Below, in pieces: positions 1 to 7,950 of a DNA stretch of 64,000 bases. The position numbers and the translations under genes are program-made. Source of the stretch: RGIG7213 sp045544195 (GTDB taxonomy: Bacteria; Bacillota; Clostridia; Oscillospirales; CAG-272); assembly GCA_045544195.1 (NCBI GenBank), contig JAZPYO010000031.1:1-64000 (forward strand), in the 5' to 3' direction. Position 1 is the stretch's first letter. Each line of letters opens with the position of its first letter. Under the pieces are notes generated by a model. That model searched no databases. It saw only the letters and a program-made list of their open reading frames with translations, and had not been told where the DNA came from.

Positions 1-1009
1 TAGCTATAAGAAGATCACGATTCACAGCCATAATTTCGGTACTGCTTGGAAATACAAGGAAGCTGACGGTCACGCACACGTCTGCTCATTTTGTGGAGAA
101 TACGATACCGTTATAAAGCACACACCCGATATTTCAGCTCCTACGGAAAAACAGGATCAGAAATGTACTGTGTGCGGTTACGTTATCGCTCCCAGCCTCG
201 GCCATATTCACAAAAATAATCTGACTAAGGTTGCCTCTAAGCCTGCATCATGCACGTTAGACGGTAACAGCGAGTATTATTCGTGCCCCTGCGGTACATA
301 TTTCTAGGATGCATCGGCTTCTACTGAAATAAAGGATAAAAACAGCGTTATAATCAAAGCTTCTCACAGCTTCGGCACAGATTGGGGCTATCAGGACGAA
401 AACGGCCACGCACACGCTTGCGTATGCGGTGCTCACGATGAGCTTATTCCTCATACACCCGGCGCAGAAGCCACGGAAACGACACCCCAGAAGTGTACTG
501 AATGTGCATACATTATAACTCCTGCACTCAACCACGTTCACAACCTTACGAAAATATCGGCAAAGCCTGCAACCTGCACGGAAGAGGGTAATGCTGAATT
601 CTACATATGCGACGGTTGCTCCGATTGGTTTGAGGATGCCGAGGGTAATGTAAAGATAGAAGACAAATCAAGCGTTAAGCTCGTTGCAACGGGACACGCT
701 TTCGGTGATGAATTCAAATCAGATGAAAATGAGCACTGGTACGAATGTGCTTGCGGCGAAAAGAAAGACGTTTCCGCACATAATGATGAAAACAACGACG
801 GCAAGTGCGATGCTTGCGGATATTCGAGTGCTAATGCTGAAACGGAACCCGCTGTGACTGAAAGCAAGCCTGCCGAAACAACAGCACCCGACGATACGGA
901 CGGTGAAAACAAGGGCGGTATGCCCTGGTGGGCAATTCTGCTTATAGTTGTTGCCGTTGCAGGTATCAGCGTCGGTGTAACAGTAATCGTCCTTAAGAAA
1001 AAGAAATAA
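1..1009 (+). pseudogene. Cys/His-repeat surface protein, 3' part, with in-frame TAG
   Basis: The gene enters from the left edge; the reading frame starts at base 2 and ends with TAA at 1007-1009. Translation shows repeats of the form HIHxNNLTKV...SCTxDG...YYxCxCGxYF, then HTPxxxAPTExxQKC, ending in a hydrophobic segment (WWAILLIVVAVAGISVGV) and a KKKK tail, so a membrane-anchored extracellular protein is likely. At 305-307 the frame has TAG exactly where the paralogous repeats of the gene at 3156-5099 have Glu (YFED), consistent with a single GAG to TAG change. After the stop the frame stays open for about 233 codons without a convincing start. Function unknown; repeats of this kind are common in Clostridia surface proteins. 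The call as pseudogene is an inference; a sequencing error is the alternative. Confidence 0.75.
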
Positions 1010-1045
1010 ATATAATATCCAAAATTCATAAAGGAAAAAGAAAAT

Positions 1046-1606
1046 ATGTCTATTTTTGATAAGCTCAACGGTAACGCATCGAATGCACAAGCAACGGATC
1101 CAAATTCAAGCATAAGTACAAAAACGTTTACGTTTGCAAGACTTCCCGAAAGCCTTGCTGAAATGCAGGCTTTGCCCGAGGCGGCACTGACAGACCCTTT
1201 TCAGACAGCCGCGTTGACCGTGTGCGCTCTTTGCGTTTATGCCGCGGACAAGAATATCGGTGCGGAAATGCTCAACTGGCTCAGAGGACCCCGTCCGCTC
1301 AGTAATTACGATATTTCATTTTTAAATGACCGTTTCCGTGACGGACATCACGTTGCATTTTCATATTTTGAGGGCGCTGTTCCCGAAAATGATTATACAC
1401 CTGCGCAGCCGTTCAAGCTGACAATAGAAGCAGGCCCTTACGCTGATGCAAGCGAGGGATATAAAAAGCTTCACATCAGAAGCGGCGGCGCAGATAACGC
1501 GCGTGAGATCGTACTTCGCAAAAAGGCAGACGGACAATGGCTTTTGTGGGATCAGTTCCTGCTTTTGAGCATCCGCCCTCCGAAATCCGCAGATCCGTGG
1601 GCGTGA
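1046..1606 (+). CDS. DUF6935-like hypothetical protein
   Basis: A 186-residue soluble protein without signal peptide or membrane segment. The central part (about residues 40-100: LPEAALTDPFQTAALTVCAL, then LNWLRGPRPLS and YDISFLNDRF) resembles the Firmicutes family I know as DUF6935; that assignment is from memory and its function is unknown. The C-terminus is basic and tryptophan-rich (KKADGQWLLWDQFLLL). An AAGGAAAAAG ribosome site precedes the ATG. The next gene starts 9 bases after its stop, so the two are probably cotranscribed. It sits 36 bases after the surface-protein remnant. Confidence 0.65.
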   Translation: MSIFDKLNGNASNAQATDPNSSISTKTFTFARLPESLAEMQALPEAALTDPFQTAALTVCALCVYAADKNIGAEMLNWLRGPRPLSNYDISFLNDRFRDGHHVAFSYFEGAVPENDYTPAQPFKLTIEAGPYADASEGYKKLHIRSGGADNAREIVLRKKADGQWLLWDQFLLLSIRPPKSADPWA

Positions 1607-1615
1607 TCTGATACG

Positions 1616-2149
1616 GTGGATAGCTTGAAATATTTTATCATAATACCTGCTCTTTCCGTAATATTTACAGTAATAATATTTACAGTAGCGGCGCTCGTAT
1701 TATATATTCGCCGCAGGCGGTATATTCTTGACGGTGACGGAATGATAAATCCTAAAAGCTGGGATTCGTTCACCGTGTCAAGAACGGACAGCTACGCACA
1801 GCACAATTTCAATATAAGAATTGATGCAAAAAACGGAGGTCTCGCCGTGACGGGAGACCTCCGCGGGAATGACGGAACGGAATACGAGGAAAACGAGGGC
1901 ATACTCATTTCCAAAAAACAAGCGGAAGCGATATATGCTCTTTGCCCCGAGGGGCTTCCCGACGTTACGAAAAACGATAATTCGGATAATTCTTTCTTTG
2001 ACGGTGTTGAGGTGCTTGATGCGCCAACTGTAAAAATTGAGGTGTTTTGCACCGACGGCAGAATACTTGAAAAGGCAGATGTTGACGGCTTTTCAATAAG
2101 CGTTTATCAGATCGTGGTGGGAAGCTTTAAAAAGAAACACGGTCGGTAA
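1616..2149 (+). CDS. Small membrane protein of unknown function
   Basis: Starts with GTG, placed right after the DUF6935-like gene. Residues 6-31 form one hydrophobic segment (YFIIIPALSVIFTVIIFTVA) followed by an RRRR stop-transfer patch, then about 140 hydrophilic residues with many Asp/Asn (NDGTEYEEN, TKNDNSDNSFFDG). This suggests a single-pass protein with a soluble C-terminal domain, probably cytoplasmic by the positive-inside rule. No catalytic motif was recognised. The tight spacing to its upstream neighbour suggests the pair works together, but nothing in the sequence says how. Confidence 0.6.
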   Translation: MDSLKYFIIIPALSVIFTVIIFTVAALVLYIRRRRYILDGDGMINPKSWDSFTVSRTDSYAQHNFNIRIDAKNGGLAVTGDLRGNDGTEYEENEGILISKKQAEAIYALCPEGLPDVTKNDNSDNSFFDGVEVLDAPTVKIEVFCTDGRILEKADVDGFSISVYQIVVGSFKKKHGR

Positions 2150-2183
2150 AGCACAACTAATTAAGACGAAAGAAGGTGATGCT

Positions 2184-2567
2184 GTGAGGCGAATTGCGAT
2201 AAATATGCAGAATTCCTTATTTTGCAATGCGATCGCAGATACTCTGCGCAATTCAGGAAACGGTCTTCAGCCATATACGATAGATTCACCCGACAAGGTT
2301 GCGGACGAATGCAAATGGATCGCCCCCTATGCTCTCTTGATGGAGGTCACGGGCTATACGCCGTGGCTGCTGTCCGAAAGGCAAAAGATTCGTGATGCAG
2401 TAAAAGCACAGAACCCTGACTGCAAGATCGTCTTTATCGTAGATGAAAATGCAGAAAAGGCGATAGCCAAGCAGGTCAAGCAGGCAAAGAAGGACGGCCT
2501 CATAGATCAGTTCATTTACGGCTCCATTTCCGCATCCTATCTTGCGGATATCGTGGATAGTCTGTAA
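2184..2567 (+). CDS. Receiver-like protein of unknown function
   Basis: A 127-residue protein starting with GTG behind an AGAAGGTGAT ribosome site. The alternating hydrophobic strands and helices (RIAINMQN..., YALLMEVTG, CKIVFIVDENAEKAI, DGLIDQFIYGSISASYLADIVDSL) recall a response-regulator receiver fold, but the usual acidic pocket and phospho-acceptor Asp in a D(V/I)xLP context are not evident. It may therefore be a degenerate receiver-like domain. It has no DNA-binding domain. The stop is 12 bases before the next gene, which points to a two-gene unit with it. Confidence 0.55.
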   Translation: MRRIAINMQNSLFCNAIADTLRNSGNGLQPYTIDSPDKVADECKWIAPYALLMEVTGYTPWLLSERQKIRDAVKAQNPDCKIVFIVDENAEKAIAKQVKQAKKDGLIDQFIYGSISASYLADIVDSL

Positions 2568-2579
2568 GGGAGGTGCGAA

Positions 2580-3029
2580 ATGGCAAAGATTTTACAATCG
2601 AATAGGGAGATCCGCTTGTTTGACAGTTTCAGCCTTGTCATTCCGCCGAAGCTGAAATATCACACGGACGGACTTTTCGGACACAGGGTGCTGTTCATTA
2701 CAGATGCAAAGGAAACCTTCAACGTTTCTTTTGAAGAAGGAATGCAGATGCGTGATATGCTTTCCTTGAGCAATGATAGCGCAAATGCAGTCAGCCACCA
2801 ATGCTGCAAGGGCAGAAAATACATCCACCAGCGGCGCAGTAACAGTGCTACCGAGCGTTGCGCTTTCTTCCATATAGAATTGGAAGACGATGACGGCAAG
2901 ACACTGTATCTCTACGGTCAGATCGTGGTAACCGAAAAATACCAATGGTCGAACGGTGTAGAGCCGGTGCTGATGAAACTACTGGAAGGCATCGCCGTCT
3001 GTAAGACGAAAGGCAGTGGCAGCGATTGA
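2580..3029 (+). CDS. Hypothetical protein paired with receiver-like gene
   Basis: A 149-residue soluble protein with an AGGGAGGTG ribosome site overlapping the end of the intergenic gap. It is rich in beta-type segments (RLFDSFSLVIPPKLKY, HRVLFITDAKETFNVSFEEGM) and has a Cys-Cys pair (HQCCKGRKYIHQRR). No family was recognised. Its only positional clue is the tight pairing with the upstream receiver-like gene and the surface-protein gene that follows. Confidence 0.5.
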   Translation: MAKILQSNREIRLFDSFSLVIPPKLKYHTDGLFGHRVLFITDAKETFNVSFEEGMQMRDMLSLSNDSANAVSHQCCKGRKYIHQRRSNSATERCAFFHIELEDDDGKTLYLYGQIVVTEKYQWSNGVEPVLMKLLEGIAVCKTKGSGSD

Positions 3030-3043
3030 ATTGAACCCAAAAC

Positions 3044-3117
3044 CGTTTTCCTGTACCACAGAAAACGTCCATGCGTCTCCCGATCGTTCGGCAGCGGGAG
3101 AAAGCGGCTTACTTACT
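3044..3117 (+). promoter_or_regulatory. Hairpin-rich leader before surface-protein gene
   Basis: The 126-base gap holds a 10-bp stem with one bulged C (CGTTTTC/GAAAACG with inner CTGT/ACAG, 3044-3067) and then an overlapping pair of alternatives: TCTCCCG/CGGGAGA and CGGCAG/CTGCCG. Neither is followed by a T-run. The alternative pairings would fit a leader that switches structure, but no known riboswitch consensus was recognised. Confidence 0.3.
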
Positions 3118-3155
3118 GCCGGGCAAAACAAATTTCTGAAAAAGGAGAAATGAAA

Positions 3156-5099
3156 ATGAAAAAACGAATACTTAGTTTGCTGCTCGTCTTGGTAATGCTC
3201 GCAGGTATGATACCCGCAGGCGTCATAACGGCAAGTGCGGAATCAAACTACTCTGTTTGGGTCGGCGGCGTGGGTATGAATGACGGCGATTATCTTGCCG
3301 TTGGCGCAACCAAGACCCAGACCACCAAGCCTTCCGGCGGCTATGCTTACTATAAGGATGGCGTTCTGACCCTCAATAACTACAGCTACGAGGGTGAGGG
3401 ATACAAATACGACAGTCGCGATTATTACGCAACCGTATACGCAAATCAGGATCTGACCGTGGAGCTGGTGGGCACCAACTCCCTGAAGCAGACAGAGAAC
3501 GCCTCTGAGGCAATCTTTATTGGTGACAGCGATAGCCTCACCTTTAACGGCATCGGCAGCCTCAACGCTACAGGTACCGCCAACGGTATTTACGCCACCG
3601 GTACCCTCACCTTTAACGGCAGCGTCAGTCTCAACGCTACAGGTACCGACAACGGTATTTACTCCCACGATACCCTCACCGTGAACGGCGGCACCATAGT
3701 TAGCACCGGTGGATTGGGCGGTATTTACTGCCACCTCCATGATATTAAAATCAATGGCGGTAATGTGACCGCTTCCGGCAAGTATGGTGGCCTGTGGTCG
3801 CTCTATGGCTATGTGGAGATTTTAGGCGGCAATGTCACGGCAACAAGTATCGAACAGGCGATTAAATATTCCACAGGATTTACCGTTGCAGAAGGCATGA
3901 ATATCCAGGCATCCACAACCGCAGACGGCGCTCTTGGCGAATATGTAGCCGCAAACCACAACAGCTACAAGAAGATCGTTGTTCATCCTGTTCCCGCTCA
4001 CATCCATCAGAACAACCTGACTCCTGTTACTAAGTTGAGTGCAACTTGTACCGAGGACGGCTACAAGGCTCACTACAAGTGCTCTTGCGGCAAGTATTTT
4101 GAAGATGCTTCTGCTTCCGTAGAGATTCCTGATATCGCTGCTTGGAAGGCAGGCGATGGCAAGATTGCTGCAGGTCATGCATACGGTACTCTCGTCGAAG
4201 AAGTTCCTGCTAAGCACACTGCTACCGAATTGAAGGCAGGTATGAAGGCTCACTACTTCTGTGATGTCTGCGATACCTACTTTACCGCCGAAAAGGTTGC
4301 AACTACCGAGTCCGAACTCGTAATTCCTACACCTTCTCATAACTATGACGACCGGTATGGTTATATCGGCGATGACGGGCACGCTGATCTATGCGCATGT
4401 GGCGCACAGGATGCTGTGAAGCCTCATACTCCGGACATTCCTGCTCCGACAGAGACTCAGGACCAGAAGTGCTCCGCTTGCGGTCACTTGATCGCTCCTA
4501 AACTCGGTCACATTCATGAAAACCATTTGACAAAGGTTGAGGCAAATCCTGCTTCCTGTACTGATGACGGTAACATCGAGTACTACGAGTGCTCCTGCGG
4601 CAAGTATTTCGAGGATGATTCTGCTTCTGTTGAAATTACCGATAAGGAAAGTGTAGTAATAAAGGCAGGTCACAAGTACGGCGAACTGATTCAGGAAGAA
4701 CCTGCTGTTCATACTGCTGCCGAACAGAAGGACGGTATGAAGGCTCATTACTTCTGTGACGAGTGCGACACCTACTTCACCGCTGACAAGATTGAAACTA
4801 CAAAGGACGCTCTCGTAATTGCCAACACTCACAGCTACATCACCGAATGGAAGTCAGATAAGGATAACCATTGGAATGAGTGTGCTTGCGGTGACAAGGC
4901 TAACAGCGCAGCTCACAATGATGAAAACAGCGACGGCAAGTGCGATGTGTGTGAATACGACGTAGGTCTTCCTACCAATCCCGACAATCCTGAGACCGGC
5001 GATAACAGCAACATGATCCTTTGGATCGCTCTGCTGTTTGTAAGCGGACTTGGCGTTGTGGCAACTGTAGTTGGAAAAAAGAAATTTTCCGTAAAGTAA
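3156..5099 (+). CDS. Sortase-anchored Cys/His-repeat surface protein
   Basis: A secreted, cell-wall-anchored protein. A signal peptide covers about residues 1-29 (MKKRILSLLLVLVMLAGMIP). Residues about 33-275 form a beta-rich domain with repeats (LTFNGIGSLNATGTANGIYA, LTVNGGTIVSTGG) like bacterial carbohydrate-binding beta-helices. Then come two long Cys/His repeats beginning HIHxNxLT, each with a CSCGKYFEDxxASVEI block and an AHYFCDxCDTYFTA block. The C-terminus has NPETGD, a hydrophobic segment and KKK, which is a sortase-type sorting signal. ATG at 3156 is preferred over 3150 because GGAG at 3144-3147 gives 8 bases of spacing instead of 2. It is a paralogue of the broken gene at the left edge, which uses a membrane tail instead. 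Ligand unknown. Confidence 0.85.
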   Translation: MKKRILSLLLVLVMLAGMIPAGVITASAESNYSVWVGGVGMNDGDYLAVGATKTQTTKPSGGYAYYKDGVLTLNNYSYEGEGYKYDSRDYYATVYANQDLTVELVGTNSLKQTENASEAIFIGDSDSLTFNGIGSLNATGTANGIYATGTLTFNGSVSLNATGTDNGIYSHDTLTVNGGTIVSTGGLGGIYCHLHDIKINGGNVTASGKYGGLWSLYGYVEILGGNVTATSIEQAIKYSTGFTVAEGMNIQASTTADGALGEYVAANHNSYKKIVVHPVPAHIHQNNLTPVTKLSATCTEDGYKAHYKCSCGKYFEDASASVEIPDIAAWKAGDGKIAAGHAYGTLVEEVPAKHTATELKAGMKAHYFCDVCDTYFTAEKVATTESELVIPTPSHNYDDRYGYIGDDGHADLCACGAQDAVKPHTPDIPAPTETQDQKCSACGHLIAPKLGHIHENHLTKVEANPASCTDDGNIEYYECSCGKYFEDDSASVEITDKESVVIKAGHKYGELIQEEPAVHTAAEQKDGMKAHYFCDECDTYFTADKIETTKDALVIANTHSYITEWKSDKDNHWNECACGDKANSAAHNDENSDGKCDVCEYDVGLPTNPDNPETGDNSNMILWIALLFVSGLGVVATVVGKKKFSVK

Positions 5100-5121
5100 A
5101 TTGATACCACACCTTTAAGCG

Positions 5122-5156
5122 AAGGGCGGTGACGGTCAATTCCGCCACCGCCCTTT
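5122..5156 (+). terminator. Rho-independent terminator of surface-protein gene
   Basis: AAGGGCGGTG pairs with CACCGCCCTT, extended by CGG/CCG across one mismatch, followed by TTTTC. It ends transcription of the gene whose stop is at 5097-5099. Confidence 0.85.
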
Positions 5157-5168
5157 TCAAAAAAGGAA

Positions 5169-5195
5169 GGCTATCAAGCCATGATAGCCCTTTCT
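5169..5195 (+). terminator. Second hairpin, possible back-up terminator
   Basis: GGCTATCA and TGATAGCC form an 8-bp stem with a 5-base loop, followed by CTTTCTT. It is a weaker, second terminator-like hairpin downstream of the surface-protein gene. Confidence 0.45.
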
Positions 5196-5678
5196 TCAAA
5201 GCGACAAAAGAAATGTGTTTGTCATTTTGAAGAAAAAGAAATGATCCTTTGACGGAAAAATATGTTTGGCTGTGGCAAAAAATCCAAATGTCTTTATAAC
5301 ACGATATAGCACAGCACGTCCGCAGTAATGTCGGACGTGCATTTTCGTCATAAAATGTTTCCAATTTGAATCAAAAAAGTTGGTGCGCACCCCTTGACTT
5401 TTTGACCAAAATCGATCATTACTTATATGGAGAGTAAACCGCTCCGCATTGCAAGACGTTTGCTCGATCATTCTATATACTGACAGAACGAGAAACTTTT
5501 TTCAAAAAAGTGCTGAAACGAACACAAAGTGCTATGAATCGTACAAAAAACGTACTCATTACGGCGTATAGTTATAATGTAAAAGGCATTTTCGATTTCA
5601 AATAATTTTTCAAAAAGCTCCAACCTTTTCAAATTCGCGTGTCTATATGGGTGAAAGCTTTCAAAGAGGAGCCAAAAA
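5196..5678 (+). other. Long intergenic region upstream of sigma factor gene
   Basis: No convincing gene lies in these 480 bases. They contain a perfect 9-bp hairpin followed by ATTTTC (GCACGTCCG/CGGACGTGC, 5314-5340), two copies of TCGATCATT 52 bases apart (5412-5420 and 5464-5472), paired CGTAC motifs near 5540-5555, a TATAAT at 5573-5578 and a perfect 12-base palindrome TGAAAGCTTTCA at 5652-5663 just before the ribosome site. This looks like the control region of the following sigma factor gene. Confidence 0.4.
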
Positions 5679-7340
5679 GTGAACAGACAAGATGTAGAGA
5701 AAACTATAACTGAATACCTGAAGCCCATATTCGGATTTGCTCTGAAGAGGTGTAAAAGCATCCACGATGCAGAGGATCTGTCGCAGGAGATTGCGATAAG
5801 AGCGTTCCGTGCGCTCCTTATCAAGGATGACGTTGCGGACATGGGAAAGTTTATCTGGACTGTTGCCCATAACACGCTCAGCAACTATTATCGTGATACT
5901 GCGAAAAGCATGGTCGGTGTTTCTATTGATGAGGTTGCGGAGCTGATCGCAGATCCGTACTCTGAGATGGATACAGACGACAATCATGACGCTATCTATC
6001 GTCTCCAGACTGAGATCGCATACCTATCTAAGCTGCAAAGAAGAATAGTGATTGCGTATTATTTTGAAAATCGCAAGCAGGCAGATATTGCCAGAGAATT
6101 GGGTATTCCTCTCGGCACTGTCAAATGGCACTTGTTTGAAGCTAAAAAAGAATTGAAACGAGGTATGGATACGATGAGAAAAGCAAGCGAGCTTAAGTTT
6201 AACCCTATTAAATTCCACTCATACGGCACCAGTGGTTCCGTGGGCAAAAAATCTCCCGACGAGTTCTTCCGTTCCACACTGGCTCAGAATATTTGCTATT
6301 GTGTGCGTAATACGGCAAAGACTATTAACGAGATTGCCGATGACCTGGGTGTTTCCCCTGTGTACGTGGAAACAGAAGTTGAATTCCTTGAAGAATACGG
6401 CTTTCTGCAGGCAAATAAAGACAAGTACATTGTCAACTTCATCATCAGCGAGCCGACTGCAGAATTGCTTACCATGCAGAACGATATGTACAAGCGTGCT
6501 GCTGAGCTGTTTGCGAATGATCTGTATGATGAATTGATAAATAGCGGTATTTTGGACGATAAACGCATTTTATGCAATCATATGCTTCCAGGCTCTACAC
6601 GAGAAAAGCCGCTGCGAGATAAAAACTTTCTTCTTTGGTCACTTATTCCTTATATCGCCGCTTGCTCCGGTGAGAAATTGATGGATGAGAGCATTTCTTT
6701 TGAAGAAGTTGCTACGATCCGCCCGGACGGTGCGCATAACATTTGCTATGCGGCTGTCGTACCGGATGATATAGTGCTTCCTGACGACTACGTGCATATG
6801 AAAAACTGGTGTGGACCTATGTGGAACGGAAACGGAGAACGCATACTTTGGCAGATCGACAGTGAGTGGTCAAATCGCGATAATGATCATAGTTTCCGCT
6901 ATTCTGAAGATGCGAAACGAATTCTCTCACTCTACGCACACGAAAATGACAATCTGCTTTCAAAAGAAGATTACGCATGGCTCTGCCAATGTGGATATAT
7001 GGAGTTCAAAGGAGATTACGATGAAGATTTCAAAACCATTTGGAAAATAATCGTTCTCCAAGATAACGAAATAAAAAATGAACTCCTTACCATCGGAGAG
7101 CGAATCAAAGAAAAGTACCAAACTGACTTTGAGGCGCTGAAGGCACCTTATGCCGAGGCTGTACTGAAATCGGTTCCTGCACACCTTAGAAAAATTAAAG
7201 CGTATGAATTGCAGTTTGTATTCCACGCTGACGGATGGTTCCTGGTACACTGCATCACAACCCTCCTGAAAAACGGCAAACTGAAGGAGCCTACCGAAAG
7301 TCAGAGAAAATCCCTGACGACATTGATTGCCAACGTATAA
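5679..7340 (+). CDS. ECF-type sigma factor with long C-terminal extension
   Basis: Residues 1-170 are a sigma-70 family factor of the ECF type: region 2 (IHDAEDLSQEIAIRAFRALL, GKFIWTVAHNTLSNYYRD) and region 4 with the helix-turn-helix RKQADIARELGIPLGTVKWHLFEAKKELK. Instead of ending there, the protein continues for about 380 residues. Residues about 205-245 resemble a second winged helix (TINEIADDLGVSPVYVETEV, then EFLEEYGFL); the rest is an unrecognised, Trp/Tyr-rich domain (YVHMKNWCGPMWNGNGERIL). GTG start with AAGAGGAG spaced 7 bases. No anti-sigma gene is adjacent, so the extension may itself carry the sensing or inhibitory function. That last point is inference. Confidence 0.85.
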   Translation: MNRQDVEKTITEYLKPIFGFALKRCKSIHDAEDLSQEIAIRAFRALLIKDDVADMGKFIWTVAHNTLSNYYRDTAKSMVGVSIDEVAELIADPYSEMDTDDNHDAIYRLQTEIAYLSKLQRRIVIAYYFENRKQADIARELGIPLGTVKWHLFEAKKELKRGMDTMRKASELKFNPIKFHSYGTSGSVGKKSPDEFFRSTLAQNICYCVRNTAKTINEIADDLGVSPVYVETEVEFLEEYGFLQANKDKYIVNFIISEPTAELLTMQNDMYKRAAELFANDLYDELINSGILDDKRILCNHMLPGSTREKPLRDKNFLLWSLIPYIAACSGEKLMDESISFEEVATIRPDGAHNICYAAVVPDDIVLPDDYVHMKNWCGPMWNGNGERILWQIDSEWSNRDNDHSFRYSEDAKRILSLYAHENDNLLSKEDYAWLCQCGYMEFKGDYDEDFKTIWKIIVLQDNEIKNELLTIGERIKEKYQTDFEALKAPYAEAVLKSVPAHLRKIKAYELQFVFHADGWFLVHCITTLLKNGKLKEPTESQRKSLTTLIANV

Positions 7341-7410
7341 GCAAAGCGTTTTGCATATGATCACGATCAATATGTAAGATTTTTAAATCATACGCAAAGC
7401 TACCGAAAAG

Positions 7411-7457
7411 ACACCATTAAAATCTGAACCCCAAGTTCAGACTCAATGGTGTTTTTA
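7411..7457 (+). terminator. Terminator after sigma factor gene
   Basis: ACACCATT/AATGGTGT encloses a second perfect stem, CTGAAC/GTTCAG; the structure is followed by TTTTT at 7452-7456. The long double stem with a T-run is a strong intrinsic terminator for the sigma factor gene ending at 7340. Confidence 0.85.
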
Positions 7458-7594
7458 TTATAAAATCCGGTATTTATTCGGCTTTTAAAGGTCGCATTTT
7501 TTGTCAGACGGACTAAAAACAGAAAAACGCAATTTTACGATCCGAAGATTTAAAAGCCAACCGTTCCGAACTCCTTAGTCCGACTGCACGTGTC

Positions 7595-7690
7595 TTATAA
7601 ACCCGCGTCCTTCAAGGCATATTCCTCTTCCTTCTGTACGGGAGTTTTGTATTGCAGTTTCTTGTGTGGGCGTTTGGTGTTATAGAAAAA
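7595..7690 (-). pseudogene. Remnant of IS3-type transposase C-terminus
   Basis: On the minus strand the sequence translates as FFYNTKRPHKKLQYKTPVQK, then EEEYALKDAGL and a stop. YNxxRPHxxLxYxTP is the hallmark C-terminal motif of the integrase core of IS3/IS150-family transposases. Upstream in the same frame two stops follow at once, and no inverted repeats or other transposase parts are visible, so this is a decayed fragment in the 610-base gap between the sigma factor and dehydrogenase genes. An 8-bp inverted repeat (CGGACTAA at 7509, TTAGTCCG at 7575) is nearby. Nothing else was seen in the gap except the promoter below. Confidence 0.75.
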
Positions 7691-7790
7691 ATGTGCTTAT
7701 CAGCCGCACTTCCATTCAATCACTCAACGAGAGAAATCACTATACCGTTTTCATATGATATTCAGTACTTGTGCTTTCATTAGCAAACTG

Positions 7791-7819
7791 TTGACTTACG
7801 GCTCGATTTATGGTATAAT
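7791..7819 (+). promoter_or_regulatory. Sigma-A promoter of SDR gene
   Basis: TTGACT at 7791-7796 and TATAAT at 7814-7819 are separated by exactly 17 bases. It would give a leader of about 125 bases that contains a 7-bp hairpin (CCGTGCT/AGCACGG, 7872-7888) with no T-run. Confidence 0.85.
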
Positions 7820-7950
7820 CTGTTTGATAAACAATGTCTTTTCGGGTGATAATATATATCATACGACATTGCCGTGCTGTAAGCACGGTCAATAATAAAA
7901 CGGTTTAATTACAGTGTTATTCAAAACAATATTTTTAAAGGAGATATAAA

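Noticed and set aside
299..313. TAG codon read as an amino acid (recoding)
   Set aside because: Several good genes in the window end in TAG (for example the P-loop ATPase at 11274, recG at 44554, the nucleotidyltransferase at 52109), so TAG works as stop here.
3243..4832. Long minus-strand open frames inside the surface-protein gene
   Set aside because: They are antisense shadows of a repeat-rich coding sequence, without ribosome sites or family features.
7509..7582. CGGACTAA/TTAGTCCG as terminal repeats of an insertion sequence
   Set aside because: Only 8 bp, both on the same side of the transposase remnant, and no target duplication was found.
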